64,000 nt of DNA from Pleodorina starrii (lineage: Eukaryota; Chlorophyta; Chlorophyceae; Chlamydomonadales; Volvocaceae), in assembly GCA_030267565.1 (NCBI GenBank), contig BRXU01000013.1, forward strand, positions 1,032,001 through 1,096,000, given 5' to 3'. The position numbers were made by a program, and so were the translations under genes. Below are positions 1-10,844 of the stretch, one piece after another. The notes beneath the pieces were generated by a model. That model was not told the DNA's origin. It saw only the letters and a program-made list of their open reading frames with translations, and made no database searches. Numbering within the stretch: position 1 is the stretch's first letter; every line of letters begins with the position of its first letter.

Positions 1-1037
1 CGTGCGGGTGCGATCCTGAGAACTGTGAGCAATTCTGCAAATTGGGCGTATGCGCGCGGGTGCTGCTGTAGCTGGCAGGGCGGGTAGGACTTGGTCACTG
101 TCAGGATTTGGGATGCGCGTCAGTCTGGTATGTGGTGATGGACTGTCGGGAGCGCGCTCTGGTGTGGTGTGGTTGAATGCCTTCGAAAGGAAGCCGAAAG
201 GAAGGGCACCGTATCGCACCTCGATGAGCGCGGGGCCCTTGGGAGGCCCCCATCCGTCAATTGAGCTCTCGAACATTGCAGCTGGCTCCGGCACTCGCGT
301 CAATCTATGTTGCAAGTTGTCGCCGTTAGTTGCGTGAACAGGGAGCCGTATGGAGCCGTATGAAATTCTTCACTCGAGACGTTGCGGGCGCCGTGCGACG
401 TTAAGCCCATACACGTTTTTCGTGCCTGAAAGCCTGAACAGGCTTCCAAGTTGCAACATCTATCGTTGTTGAAGCTTGGCAGGGTTGGACTCCTTCCTTT
501 TCCTCCATCTTTCCAATAATGCTATAAGAAATGGAGCTCTTGTCCTCGCAAGGGACTCCGGACAACCTAGCTAGCCAGCTGCCGCCGATGCCTTGTCCCG
601 AAGCGTGACCACGACAGTACGGCAAACGAGCGCTGGACAGCGCTGAAGTCTCTCGCATTGAAAGGCGTGCCGTTCGATGCTCAATGCCGACAACAGCACC
701 TTCGCAGCCGTTTCGGGCGGCGATGATGTGGGGCTCGATGCCATTGGTTGCTCGGTGCGGCTCCCCGGGATCCGTAAAGAGCTGACACGCCCCGCCCCTC
801 TGATCCATCAAACACCGTTCCACTGTACCGTACCCAATGCGGCAATGTATCACACTATCACTCGCCCCCTCAATGCGGACTGATAATGTACAGGTTTCCG
901 TATATGTTCACGTGACGTACACTTGTACTCGCTTTTATTTGTATATCATTGAAAAGTGACGGCGACACAGCGAATCAATCAATGTTGGACGCGCTAGTGC
1001 TGGTTCTCATCTGCCGTATCCAGCCATCGTACAACGC
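1..1037. other. Intergenic, no gene recognised
   Basis: I see no convincing gene here. Short open frames on both strands lack an ATG in a sensible place or any recognisable motif. The right-hand part should hold the 3' untranslated region of the minus-strand gene that stops at 1038, but no clear TGTAA signal was found in that orientation. Confidence 0.5.
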
Positions 1038-2141
1038 TCACATGAAGAGCCGCGCGTTAGCCTGGATGCGCGCCGCCGTCACGTACGGCACTTCCAGGAT
1101 GCGCACCCAGCTCCGAATCCGTCCCGGCAGCGGCAGCCCGCGCGCCGCCGCCACCGCCCGCAAGTCCACCCCAAAGAGCTGCAGATACAATCCATTGGCG
1201 GCATCATCCCAGTGGATGCGGGCGCAAAACTCCTGAAACGTGCGGGCAAACTCGGTTGCCTGCTCGTGCGACATGACTGTCGTAGAACGCTGCAGCCAGT
1301 CCTGCAACGAGAAGCCGGCGGCGGAGCAGCCGCCGGCGGTGCCTCCGCCTTCGCCGGCGGCTCCGCCGCCGCTGCTGCCGGGTCTGCTGGTGTTGCCGGC
1401 TCCGCCGGCGCCGTTGCCGCTGGTGCTGCCGCCTCCGCCTCCGCTGGTGCTGCCGCGTCCGCCGCCGCTGCCCCACGCTTGATAGAGCCCCACGCCCGTG
1501 CCGTCGACCAGCAACACGAAGCGGTGGGCGTAGCTCACGGACCGAGCCACGCTCACGCTCGCGTTGCGCTTCTGCTCCTCGGCGCGGAGAGCGGTGCAGT
1601 CGGCTAGCGCGACGGCGAGGGCGGTGCAGGATGACGGCACCGTGACGCCGCCCATCGCGGCGCGGCCGGCGTCGCCGGCGCGTAGCACGGCGACGGCCTT
1701 GGCCAGCGCCGCCGGCAGGTCGCCGGAGGGCTCTAATCGGACCTGGGCCATGGAGGGCATGCCTCCGAGCTTGCGGCTGTTGAAGGCGGCCGCGCACACG
1801 CGCGCGTCCAGGTCTGCCAAGTCAGCCAGGAGTAACGTGACGAATTCTGCGGCCATCTTGCTGTCATCCCAGGCGCTCTGGGCTACGAGGGTCTGCACGA
1901 AGGCGTGGTCATTAATCTGCGCGCGAACGATGACCTGTAGGTCGTCTTCCTTGGGGAGCGACGGCGGCAGCTGCAACGGCCCGCCGCGCACGACGGCCTG
2001 CAGCGGCAGCTTGATGGCCTTGCTGCAGATGCGGTAGCGCAGCGCTGAGAGATGTGGCCCCTCTGAGAAGAAGCGGAGCAGGAAGTCCCGCAGGTGCGCG
2101 TTGGGGCTGGCGTCATGGATAGCTGACGAGCGAGCGGCCAT
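1038..2141 (-). CDS. Hypothetical protein, intronless, 367 aa
   Basis: A single uninterrupted frame from an ATG at 2139-2141 to a stop at 1038, on the minus strand. I do not recognise the family. The N-terminal 220 residues or so have ordinary globular composition (LRDFLLRFF near the start, then DDLQVIVRAQINDHAF, helical Ala/Leu-rich stretches, and HRFVLLVDGTGVGLYQ). About 60 residues of Gly/Ser repeats follow, then a second folded-looking block of about 90 residues beginning FSLQDWLQRST. This globular-linker-globular pattern is common in volvocine proteins and argues that the frame is coding and not a GC-rich accident. No signal peptide or membrane span is visible. The downstream neighbour on the same strand is outside the window; to the right lies transposon debris. 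Function unknown; it could also be a retained element-derived gene. Confidence 0.6.
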   Translation of the reverse strand: MAARSSAIHDASPNAHLRDFLLRFFSEGPHLSALRYRICSKAIKLPLQAVVRGGPLQLPPSLPKEDDLQVIVRAQINDHAFVQTLVAQSAWDDSKMAAEFVTLLLADLADLDARVCAAAFNSRKLGGMPSMAQVRLEPSGDLPAALAKAVAVLRAGDAGRAAMGGVTVPSSCTALAVALADCTALRAEEQKRNASVSVARSVSYAHRFVLLVDGTGVGLYQAWGSGGGRGSTSGGGGGSTSGNGAGGAGNTSRPGSSGGGAAGEGGGTAGGCSAAGFSLQDWLQRSTTVMSHEQATEFARTFQEFCARIHWDDAANGLYLQLFGVDLRAVAAARGLPLPGRIRSWVRILEVPYVTAARIQANARLFM

Positions 2142-2549
2142 TGTGCGCGCCTTTCAAAAGCGCTAATCTTGCTTTAACGGCATACGGATTCGTTGTTGAG
2201 GAAGACTAATAATCATGTTTCTAAATTGTGCACGCAGGGCAAGGCAGGACTCGTGGCCGTTGGTAGGATGCCTTTCGGAGAGGCCGCTACGTTGAAGGAA
2301 ACGTGCGAATAGTATGCGGTACGTGTTCAGGAGAAAACGTTGATGATTTAGCAGGTCGAAGGCTCCAGCTTAGGAATTTTCTGTTGGGATTTAAAGGCCT
2401 TATCCGCACACGTTCCATCTATTATAAATTACGATTACACGGTGTGAGAGCTCAACCCGCTGGCCACTGTGTTTTATTCCTTGTGGCCAATCATGTCGAC
2501 CCTGCTGCTGCTGTCGCTGCTCGAGAGAGTTGCAGTAGGGGGCTGGAGC
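2142..2549. other. Intergenic / upstream region of the 1038-2141 gene
   Basis: Less GC-rich than its surroundings, with no recognisable coding segment. It should contain the promoter of the minus-strand gene ending at 2141. No TATA box or other element could be assigned with confidence. Confidence 0.4.
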
Positions 2550-2698
2550 ATGCGTGCCGTACTATTTCCAAAAATAGTACGACCGACAAGCGCACCGGTC
2601 CCTCACCACGGTCGGCACTCCCGAATGAGTTTCTCTGCCGGCTAGTTCTGCATAAAGTCAACATGGATCTTGACAAGGCGCTGCTGCTTCTCGACAAG
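2550..2698 (+). repeat. Dispersed repeat copy A with palindrome
   Basis: About 149 bp closely matching 4969-5125 in the same orientation. It starts ATGCGTGCCGTACTATTT and contains a palindrome (arms GTACTATTT at 2559-2567 and AAATAGTAC at 2572-2580), then shared text through CTTCTCGACAAG. Copy B carries 8 extra bases (AGCTCGGC). Likely a fragment of a mobile element of unknown class. Confidence 0.75.
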
Positions 2699-2879
2699 CA
2701 TTGGCCGGCCGTGCATCCTCAGACAAATCATTCCTCAGACAATTCTCTTTCAGTTGCATTAGAGGGCTGTATATTCAGGTTCTGTTCTTATTCCGTCGGA
2801 TGGTCCGGCTTTTCTGACACACGCAAGCTGGCGGATCGCTGGACCGCGGTTGCTGAGCTAGACTGCTGGCGCAACTGCT

Positions 2880-3660
2880 GTGTACCAAACCGCAGCCGAG
2901 AGCAGCCGGGCGACTCGGTGCTGCAGCGAGTTCATCTGTGGCTCGTGTCGCCCCCTCCGGGGATCTGTCCCTGTGTCTGGGATGTTGTGGCTTTGGCAGC
3001 CCTGGCAGCGCTGGAACGGGGCCGCCAACGCATGTACCGGGGTGGCGCCCCCGCTGCCCCGCTGACGGACTCAGTTGGTCGGCATCGGGGCTGCGGTTGT
3101 TGCAGACTTCTGGGCCCGTGTCGCGTCGTTTGCAGCCCTAGGGATGGTACCGGATGGCTGGGAGACGGTCCCGGCGTCCCACCCATTCCTGGCCAACCGG
3201 GCGGACCGTGTTGTGTTTGTCGGTCCTCCAGACACTGGGCCCCCCCCGATTCCCCCTGACGGTCTCAACGGGAGGGCCCCACGAGCATTTCTGGTTCTGC
3301 CCGACACTCGCTCTGCTGACTGCGGACCGCGTGTGCACTTCACTTGGTCGTGCTGACCTCTGCCCGAACCTACTGTGACCACTCTTGACTCTTGTGTGGG
3401 TGCGGATCTGCCCAGCCTGGTGGCGTCTTTTCTGCTGGGAGATTTTGACGATAGTGGACCTTGCGGCGTTCTTGCTGCTTGTGTAGGCTAGGGATTGGTG
3501 GGCCTGATGGCGCGGTGGGCTTGGTGCTGGTGGGCCTTGGTGGCTTTACTTTTGGCACCCCTTTGCGGGTGCCCCTGGGGTAGGATGAACAGTCTGTCTA
3601 GCCTGTACGGCTAGCGACCGGTGTGAAAACCGGTCCCCCTTGTAATCACCGAATCCTAAA
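2880..3660 (+). mobile_element. Probable LINE 3' end relic with structured tail
   Basis: Two overlapping plus-strand frames, about 2940-3065 (WDVVALAALAALERG) and 3075-3356 (DFWARVASFAALGMVP and ASHPFLANRADRV), read as one protein if a frameshift near 3065-3075 is allowed. From memory this resembles the C-terminal end of algal non-LTR retrotransposon polyproteins; no search was possible. Downstream are three consecutive hairpins (GGCACCC/GGGTGCC at 3554-3573, CTAGCC/GGCTAG at 3598-3614, GACCGG/CCGGTC at 3616-3635) and then a TGTAA at about 3641. That looks like a structured 3' UTR with a green-algal polyadenylation signal. The element is 5' truncated and frameshifted. Class assignment is tentative. 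Confidence 0.4.
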
Positions 3661-4150
3661 CACACGTGCATGGCTCCTCTCGTCGGACAGAAATCCGTCC
3701 TCTATGGGCGCTACCGAATCGCGGTGGCAGCTTCTTTATTGCACAGTAACACAAAGAAGATAAAAGAGTTCAACCATTCCCCAATGCAAGACATCTGCTG
3801 CGGCTACCGTACGGTACCTTCATAAACCCTTGATAACTTCCAACAAACCGTCCGATTCAACTGACCGGGCAGTGCCCATCCAGCCGTGAACGCACATTAT
3901 GCTGGATTTACATGACACGTTACGTTATCACTTTACAGGAAACGTGGTCAGTTCGCATGGGGTAATGGGTCCGTTACACGTTACGTGGCCAAAAAGTCTA
4001 ACGTGGTCCCAGGGGGGGGGGGGGTGTAATTGACCAAACGTTGATCCCTCGCCCCGTTACAGCCAGTACAACCTCATTTTAGCATAGTTTTGATTTCCTT
4101 CAAGACCAATCGTCCAGTTATATCATATACTTGGTATAACAAGCGCTCGG

Positions 4151-4251
4151 CGATCGCCATCGCGTTCCCACTGCGAACTCCTCGCCAAACTTGGGCTGTG
4201 TTTACATATGACTGAAATTATGCCGCGCAGAAATAAGTACCGCTGAACCGC
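4151..4251. repeat. Internal rearranged repeat, left part
   Basis: Positions 4151-4190 repeat directly at 4531-4570 (CCCACTGCGAACT core, few mismatches). Positions 4233-4251 (ATAAGTACCGCTGAACCGC) recur as the exact reverse complement at 4506-4524. So two neighbouring blocks have been duplicated, with one of them inverted. Confidence 0.7.
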
Positions 4252-4505
4252 TGATCGGGGCTCATATTTCTGCCGGGTTGGACTTAACGAAAATCGGAGA
4301 CACATTGCATGCTTGGAAAGTATGCAACGTCTGAAAAGTCAATCAAGGCATACGTACAAGAAGAGAGCTGCGCCGTAAACCATGTAAACCGGATGCGGGC
4401 CATGCAAACCATGCGCCGTACTTTGGCCACCCGAAAGTGATGAAAGTACGACATCAGCTCCTCGTAGCATTCCCCGTTGTTTTCTCGCCTTTTCGTGTTT
4501 GTTTG

Positions 4506-4570
4506 GCGGTTCAGCGGTACTTATCGTCGGCGATCTCCATCGCATTCCCACTGCGAACTTCTCGCCAAAC
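4506..4570. repeat. Internal rearranged repeat, right part
   Basis: Partner of 4151-4251: an inverted 19-bp block (4506-4524) next to a direct 40-bp block (4531-4570). In the right copy the two blocks lie 6 bp apart; in the left copy about 42 bp separate them. Confidence 0.7.
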
Positions 4571-4573
4571 ATA

Positions 4574-4852
4574 CTACCGGCACATGACGAAGGGCAACGG
4601 GCACAAGCGCAGCGGCAGCAGAGCACTGCTCCTATGCACTATGCTCAAGCCAGGCATGTGTCCGGAATCAAGGCTCCCACGTGTCATGCTGAGTATCGCG
4701 TCATCATCTATCACCGAACTGACTTCCAAATCTGCAACATAGCGCGGGAGCTCGAAGAGTGCTATATCACGCACGGCCTTGATGTCCTCTGCTTGTTTAA
4801 TGCAATCCCGTGCTACGCGTATTTGCTCAGAGAATTGCGTGGTCATGTCCAT
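4574..4852 (-). CDS. Small ORF inside the inverted-repeat segment, 92 aa
   Basis: ATG at 4850-4852, stop at 4574. The first 70 residues look protein-like (IRVARDCIKQAEDIKAVRD, then LPRYVADLEVSSVIDDDAIL): charged, helix-prone and unlike the Ala/Arg/Pro noise of chance frames in this genome. The last 20 residues degenerate. I do not recognise it. Its position inside 3906-5562 suggests an element-encoded protein fragment and not a host gene. Confidence 0.35.
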   Translation of the reverse strand: MDMTTQFSEQIRVARDCIKQAEDIKAVRDIALFELPRYVADLEVSSVIDDDAILSMTRGSLDSGHMPGLSIVHRSSALLPLRLCPLPFVMCR

Positions 4853-4968
4853 TTATGAATAGCTGCTTAAGTGACTAAAGCTGCTGGGGCACATATAACG
4901 AACCGATACAAGGCCAGGCAGTTATGTGAATACCTTTTATGATAAGTGCGCGGGAACAGCGCCGGAGA

Positions 4969-5125
4969 ATGCGTGCCGTACTATTTTCCAAAATAGTACG
5001 ACCTACAAGCGCACAGGTCCCTCACCACGGTCGGCAGCTCGGCACTCCCGAATGAGTTTCGCTGCCGGCTAGTTCTGCATAAAGTCAACATGAATCTTGA
5101 CAAGGCGCTGCTGCTTCTCGACAAG
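4969..5125 (+). repeat. Dispersed repeat copy B with near-perfect palindrome
   Basis: Second copy of the 2550-2698 repeat. Its palindrome is better preserved: arms GTACTATTTT (4978-4987) and AAAATAGTAC (4990-4999) around a CC loop. It sits inside the inverted-repeat segment 3906-5562. Confidence 0.75.
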
Positions 5126-5562
5126 ACACAGTGGTCGGTGAGGCCGAGCTTCCGATCGAGAGCCATGCCGTGCCGTGCCGACGCCGCGCAGGGCCTTCCG
5201 CGGTCGCAGCCGCTGGCCGACGCCGCACAACCTTAGTATAATCAATATGCAAACAAGGAGCGCGATGAGACCGCCATCGAGGGCTTGGCGTACTCTGAGA
5301 ACGAGCTCTCGCGCGAAGAGGCCGACCTCGGCGCGTCGGGTTCCATGATGGGCAACGACGCTCGCAGGCTTCGTCCTAAGGGTTTAACATCGTGCTGGAG
5401 TGATATGACATGGGCGCTTTGACGTTACCGCCTCAAAACATAGTGTGTACGGACCTCGCGCCAACAGAGATAACGTCCCCAAAACAGCCCATGTAAATCG
5501 GGATCCGTTTGGGCCTGCCACTTTACATGTAAACGTGAGGTAACGTAACGTGTCATGTAAAT

Positions 5563-5911
5563 TGGCTATTACTTTGGCAAAGTTCCCTGCTCCAACCCCC
5601 AGCGTCTTCCAGACACTCCTGCAGCCCACCTGCGCTTCGGTCCATACTACAAATGCTGGGTCGCGTCTACATTCCTCCCCCACAGTCTGGCCCGGAGCAT
5701 GCCCCTAATCCCCATCCTATCCCAGTCCTAACGGTGTAACCTGCTGTAAGTGATGCGTAATGCTTTCTCCACAGCTCCCATCACCACCACCACCAACAAC
5801 GAATTCCACAAGTCCCCTTCAGCTCTGCTGCCTGATTATGTACCGTACTTGCTATACGCCGTCGCGAGGTGCACACCGTCTGCGCCAGGCCCCCATGTCG
5901 CATAAGCCCCA
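5563..5911. other. 3' flank of MAU2
   Basis: No gene. Should contain the 3' UTR of the minus-strand MAU2 gene. The nearest TGTAA in the right orientation (TTACA on the plus strand) is at 5523-5527, inside the inverted repeat of the neighbouring segment, so the transcript may end in transposon sequence. Confidence 0.4.
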
Positions 5912-8900
5912 TCAGCCCACAGCCTGCAAGCCCCAGCACGCCGCGTAGCCGTGGCGGCCGCTGTCCGCCAGCGCCTCTGCCGCCGCCGCCGTGATCCGCT
6001 GCTGCCGCCGCCCGGCCGCCGCCGCCTCCGCCTCCGCGCGGTGGTCCTCGCCCTTCAGCCGGGCTATCGCCGACAGCAGCTGCTTGCCCTGCGCCGCCGC
6101 CCACAGATCCCCTGCGCGCGACAATGGGATCGGTTTGAATAGGCGGAATGCGACCCAGCCCGGCACCGGCTGCCCCGCGACCCATTCGCCCGCCAGCCCC
6201 GCCTGGCAATGCAACACAAGGTACCAGTGATGCACCGGTCAGCCCACCTGCCGTGCCGCTGAGCGTGACGGCGGATTTGGCCGCCTCTGTGGCGGAGTGC
6301 GTGTCGGGGGGTTCCGACGCCAGGAAGATGGGCGCCAGCTGGTTGAGGATGGCGCACGTGAGCTGCGTGTGGCCCAGCCGCTTGAACGCGATCTTGAGGG
6401 CGCGAGACAGCTGCGGTCGAAATCGGGGGCGGGCAGGAGGCCGCAGGGGTATATCAATTATCAAGGGTAGCGAGGGAGGGGGTCGAAACCGGAGAGCGCT
6501 AAGGTGCGCAAGCCGCGAGGGGCCGTGAGGCGCAGGAGGCGGGGACAGGCAAGGGGCAGGTGGTGGTACACCTCGGTTACCGCGAGCAGAATGGAGAGCG
6601 GGAAAAGGGCGGGTAGGGCAAGGGGAAAAGGGGCAAGACAAGGCGGGCCCTCACCAGCGTGTTTGCCTCCCCCAGCTGCCCCTGCTGCACCAGGCACGAC
6701 GCGCTGCCCAGCAGGCAGGCGGCGTCCTCCAGGTTGCCCAGACAGCCGGACAGCCGTGACACGTCACCGCCGCCACCGCCACCGCCAGCGACGCCGCCAG
6801 CGGCTCCGAGCGCTGCCTCCGAAACCACGTAAAAGGGACCCAGCGCCGCAAGCGCCCGCGCCACATCCCCCATCGCCTGCTGCGGCTGCTGCTGCGGCTG
6901 CTGCGGCTGTTGTCCCTCCTCCTGCTGCTGCGGCTGCTGCTGTTGGGGTGTGGACAGGTGCGCCTGGGCCTCCAAAACGGAGGCCAGCGCGGCAGCTGGC
7001 CGGCTGGGGGCGTTCAGACGCGCGACCTGCGGTGAAAATAGGTGGCGGCAGCGGCGATGTGTGGGACGAGCCTCAGGCGGCCTTGGGCTGCAGGTTAAGA
7101 GGGAGCAGGTGGCTTGAGGTGTGTCCCACCTATCCCGCGAGGAGAGCCCTGTACCCTGTTTATGTGTAACGGTCTCCACAGCTAGGTAGGTAGTCCACGG
7201 AGCTTGCGCCCCTTTCCAAACCCTGCCTGGGCGAGAAGATTCTCGCCCGGAAGGGACGCGGGATCCAGGCCCAGGCCCGTGCGCCAGCGCTCGCGTGGCC
7301 CCACTTCTGCCCTTTGCCCGCGCCCCGCACCGCACACCTCACGCTCCGTCGCTCCAGTGCCCGCATCCCTGGAGGATCCCCGCCCTGCACCTGCGCCCGC
7401 ACGCCCCCCCCCGCCTCACCCCATCTCGCCACACCCCAGATCCCACCTGGAAGTGCGCCACCGCCGCCGCCGTCTCGCCCGTGGCCACGCAGTACTGCCC
7501 GGTCAGCAGGTGCACCCCCGGCAGCAGGCCCTGCAGCAGGCCCGGGAAGCGCTCCTGCAGCTGCTGGCAGGCCAACACGTCCTCGCGGGCGGCGCGCAGC
7601 TCGGCCTGGGAGAGGTCAGAGGCCGGGGCGGCGAGCGGGCGCGCTGGGAATACCGGCTGTATACGACTTTATTACACGACTGGATACGATACATGATACG
7701 GTAGTGCAAGCTCAATGGCAGAGGAGGAGAGGGCCGACGAGGGCTTTCAAGCGGGTCGACGGTGAGGGAGTTGGGTTTTAGGGTTCCTCGAAGTTCCCCG
7801 TATAGTCTACGGTGTGCCCGTCCCGCCCTGCCGATTCCGTGCCCCGTGCCCCCTGGCCCCAGCCCCACACCTTGGCCAGAGCCACCTGCGCCCGGCTCTC
7901 GAGCAGCAGCAGCTGCAGCTGCAGAGCCGCCCGGGCGCCCTCCAGCGACTGGCGGGGCAGCTCGCCCTCCTCGGCACCCGCGTCCACGCCCGCAGCCGCC
8001 AGAAGCGCGGCCAGGCAGGCCAGGCCTGCTGGCACGGGGGGGGGGGGGCAAGGCCGCGTGTGTGAGTGTGTGTTATTCGTTCCCGGGGGCGCCACAGCAA
8101 ACGCGAAGGGGGTGTCCTTGGGAGGGTGGAGCGTGGCAAAGCTCCGGCAGATACCCGCAACCCAACCCAGCGATACAACAACAGAAGACAGATGCGGCGT
8201 GCGGCTGAGTTGGGAGTTCTGCTGTCGAGGGCTGATCCGCTGCGGGTTGGGCGCCCTGTTGCCAGAGCGCGCTCAATCAAGCCACAACGCAGTGCATGCA
8301 AGCAAACGCGACAGCGACGACGGGTGTGTGTGATGTGCGTGCGTGATCTGTGTGTATGTATGTCGTTTGCGTGTGGAGAAGCGCGAGAGCCCGAAACTCC
8401 AGGAGGGCGTGCGGCTTTTGAGGAAGAACAGTGCGAAGCGCGTTAGTGGCTCGAGCACCGTATGCGGTATCGCACCCTTCCCACGTTCCCATCCCACCCA
8501 GCACCCACCCCTCTGCAGGTATCGGTCGACGAGTCGCGGCCGGCCGCTTATCCGCAGCGCCGTCGCGCACACCAGACACACCAGCGGCTCCAGGGAAGGG
8601 AGTCCAGGAAGGGCATAAGGCAATCGCGCGGCGGCGGCGGCTCCGCCCTGCTGCTCTGCCGCCCTGATCTGCGCCAGGGTGGTCTCCAGGCGGTGCAGCA
8701 CGGGGGGCGGCGGCACGTCGGGGCCGTCGGGATCGGGGGGCGGCTGCTGCTGCGGGTCCGCCTTGACCACCTCCGTCACCTTGCCCAGCCGCAGAAGATA
8801 CAGTACCTGGTGAGGAAGCGGGGGGTTTGGGACGGAGTGGGGTTGGGAGGGCGTTGGAGTCATCCGCGTTAGGTGGGTGTTATCTTCGTTTCGGCCGCGA

Positions 8901-10844
8901 CAGACGCGGGGCTGGTGCTTAAGAGCCGTATAGGTTAAAATTAGCTCCCCTCCCAAACTGCCGGCCCCGCGTGCAAATGTCAAGCCCCTCGATGCCTGAT
9001 TACCTGCAGCAGATTCACGTGTAGCAGCATGTACGGGTACGAGTAGGCGTCCAGACCAGCCGCTGCGCCGGCCGCCGCGCCGCCCGCCGCCACTGCCGCC
9101 GCCGCCTCATTGAGGGCGCTCCGCAGCGACGCGAGCACGTTGTCGGCGGTGGCGTGGTCCCAGCGGCCCAGCGCCAGTTGCAGCAGCAGCAGCAGGAACA
9201 CCAGCTGAGGGGCGGGGAAGGAGGGACAGAGGAACACGCACATACACTCAACGTAGCTGTGTTGGGATTTCGAAGACAGGGGAAGGTGTGGGGAAGGTAG
9301 GGAAGGCGCGGGGAAGGTAGGGAAGGTGCGGTGCTGTTACAGCCGGCTCGTGCTTGCAGCAAGCGGAAGGACGGTTTGAGCTTGAATGCACTCGAGTACA
9401 GGGCTGGCTTTACATCCAGCCACATGCGACATGCCCCACCGGCGCGTCGACGCGCGCAACTGCCGCATCCCCCATTCCCAGCCCCCCTGCGCCCTCTCTC
9501 ACCCGGTGCTGCTGCAGGCCGTTGGCCTCCGCAAACGCCAGTCCCTCCCGCGCCGCCGCCGCCGCCTCGTCCGCCCGGCCGCACCGCGTGTGCAGTGCCG
9601 CCGCGCGCTGCGACAGGCGGCAGACCCAGCCGCACACTGTCGGCCTGCAGGGAGGGGAGGGGAGGGCAGGGAAGCGAAGCGCGGTTGGAGGGCAAGTGGA
9701 AGGGAGATGCGGTTGACGGGATAGAGGCGAGAGGGGGGAGGAAAGGGCATGGTGAGGGTGGCGTAAGTTGCCGGGTGGCGGGCATGGGCAGTGGCGCGCC
9801 GCGCTGAGGGAAGGTGCAGCCGTTACGGCCCGACTCATTCACAAGCAGCCGTGGCGGTATACGGAAAACCTGGCGTTACGGTGTGCACACACCCCCGCTG
9901 TGGTATTGTCTTTACTTCAGGTCGGTCCCGCCCGCACCGGCGCCTGCACGCACCACTCGCTGGAGCTCCGGGCGTGCCTGGCTAGCTCCGAAGCCGCGCT
10001 GCATGCCTGTGAGCGGCATTGCAGCGTGTTGTGGACAAAGACAGGGGTTGTTGGCAGGATCGTTGGGGTGCCAAAGCTCCGCCAAAAGGCCGACGCAAAA
10101 AACCGTGCTTGGTATTGCGCTTGCAAACAGGAGCGCGCATGTGATGATGAGGCCCGGGGACTCGGGAAGAGGAGGAGTATAGGCGGGTGGCGAGACTAAC
10201 AGGTTTTCTGACCTGATCTCCGAAACCCTTCTCCCGCGAAGAAAGGTTGCGCTGCACGGCATACCTGCCATCACTCGCGCAAAAAAGTCGCTATGCGGCA
10301 CAGCATTCCCGCCGTTACGAGCTAAGGGAAGTGCCGTTTGCACGTCCCCAGCCCTCGTTGATGTTGCCGCGAACGGGCGCGAGTTCCGGAGTCGAACACC
10401 TTACCTGCAATTCCATAGCGTCCTCTCCGAGGTACTGATAGCATGTCGCGATTTGATCTTGGATTTCGAATTTCAGGCAATGATTCCCGATCAGGCTCCT
10501 TGCCAGGATTTGCTGCGATAAGTCGGTCAAGAGGGTGACAGAAGGAGCGTGGGTCGAGGGTTCGTCGGGGGGCTCCAGCGTGCTGTCAACAGGCGCCATC
10601 CATGACCCCACCATACCGCGCGTAGTAGATGCGATAGAGCCTCCTTAAAATTATATGTGTGCTCAAGGAGCAGTCGACCCAAATGCAAACGGGCCTTGGC
10701 CTCAAAGTCGGGAGGCAATTGCCGGTTAACAAGCGCCTGGACACAATGAATCGCCTGTATAGGGCAGCCGTCACGTTCATAGCTGGCAGCTAACAATGCC
10801 AGAGCGCTGGGGATGGCATCGTGAGTCTCTGACTTTGCAGCCAT
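5912..10844 (-). CDS. MAU2/SCC4 cohesin-loading subunit, about 693 aa
   Basis: Scc4/MAU2 partners SCC2/NIPBL in the nucleus to load cohesin on chromatin. Eleven exons join in phase: 10617-10844, 10405-10512, 9954-10006, 9503-9644, 9004-9204, 8509-8806, 7871-8028, 7447-7605, 6655-7026, 6248-6410, 5912-6111. The ATG at 10842-10844 opens a segment (ALALLAASYERDGCPIQAIH, then KARLHLGRLLLEHTYNFKEA) that matches the N-terminal TPR repeat of plant SCC4 and animal MAU2. Later exons keep the family's helical hairpins (LLTGQYCVATGETAAAV; IAFKRLGHTQLTCAILNQLA). The length is close to Arabidopsis SCC4 (about 720 aa, from memory). A Gln-rich insert (about 6890-6945) interrupts one TPR. The acceptor of exon 7 is a CAGCAG pair (8025 or 8028). 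It lies head-to-head with RPAP2, 354 bp apart. Family assignment is strong; exon edges are inferred from consensus. Confidence 0.85.

Larger units (their letters stand above)
3906..5562. mobile_element. Segment bounded by 22-bp inverted repeats
   Basis: The 22 bases at 3906-3927 (ATTTACATGACACGTTACG plus TTA) are the exact reverse complement of 5541-5562. Just inside both copies are looser related motifs (CACTTTACAGGAAACGTGG left; TTTACATGTAAA right). The 1,657-bp interior holds an open frame on the minus strand (4574-4852), rearranged internal repeats and repeat copy B. This fits a decayed or non-autonomous DNA transposon, or a terminal part of one, but no target-site duplication was recognised and no transposase motif was seen. 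Confidence 0.45.

Noticed and set aside
401..853. 150-codon minus-strand frame
   Set aside because: Starts with GTG at the frame limit; no recognisable domain.
4499..4570. Possible PIF1/Helitron helicase motif (FGGSAVLIVGDLHRIP) on the plus strand
   Set aside because: Resembles the FGG...VGD...P helicase motif, but upstream and downstream residues do not continue the family pattern, and the segment is part of a scrambled repeat with a better frame on the other strand.
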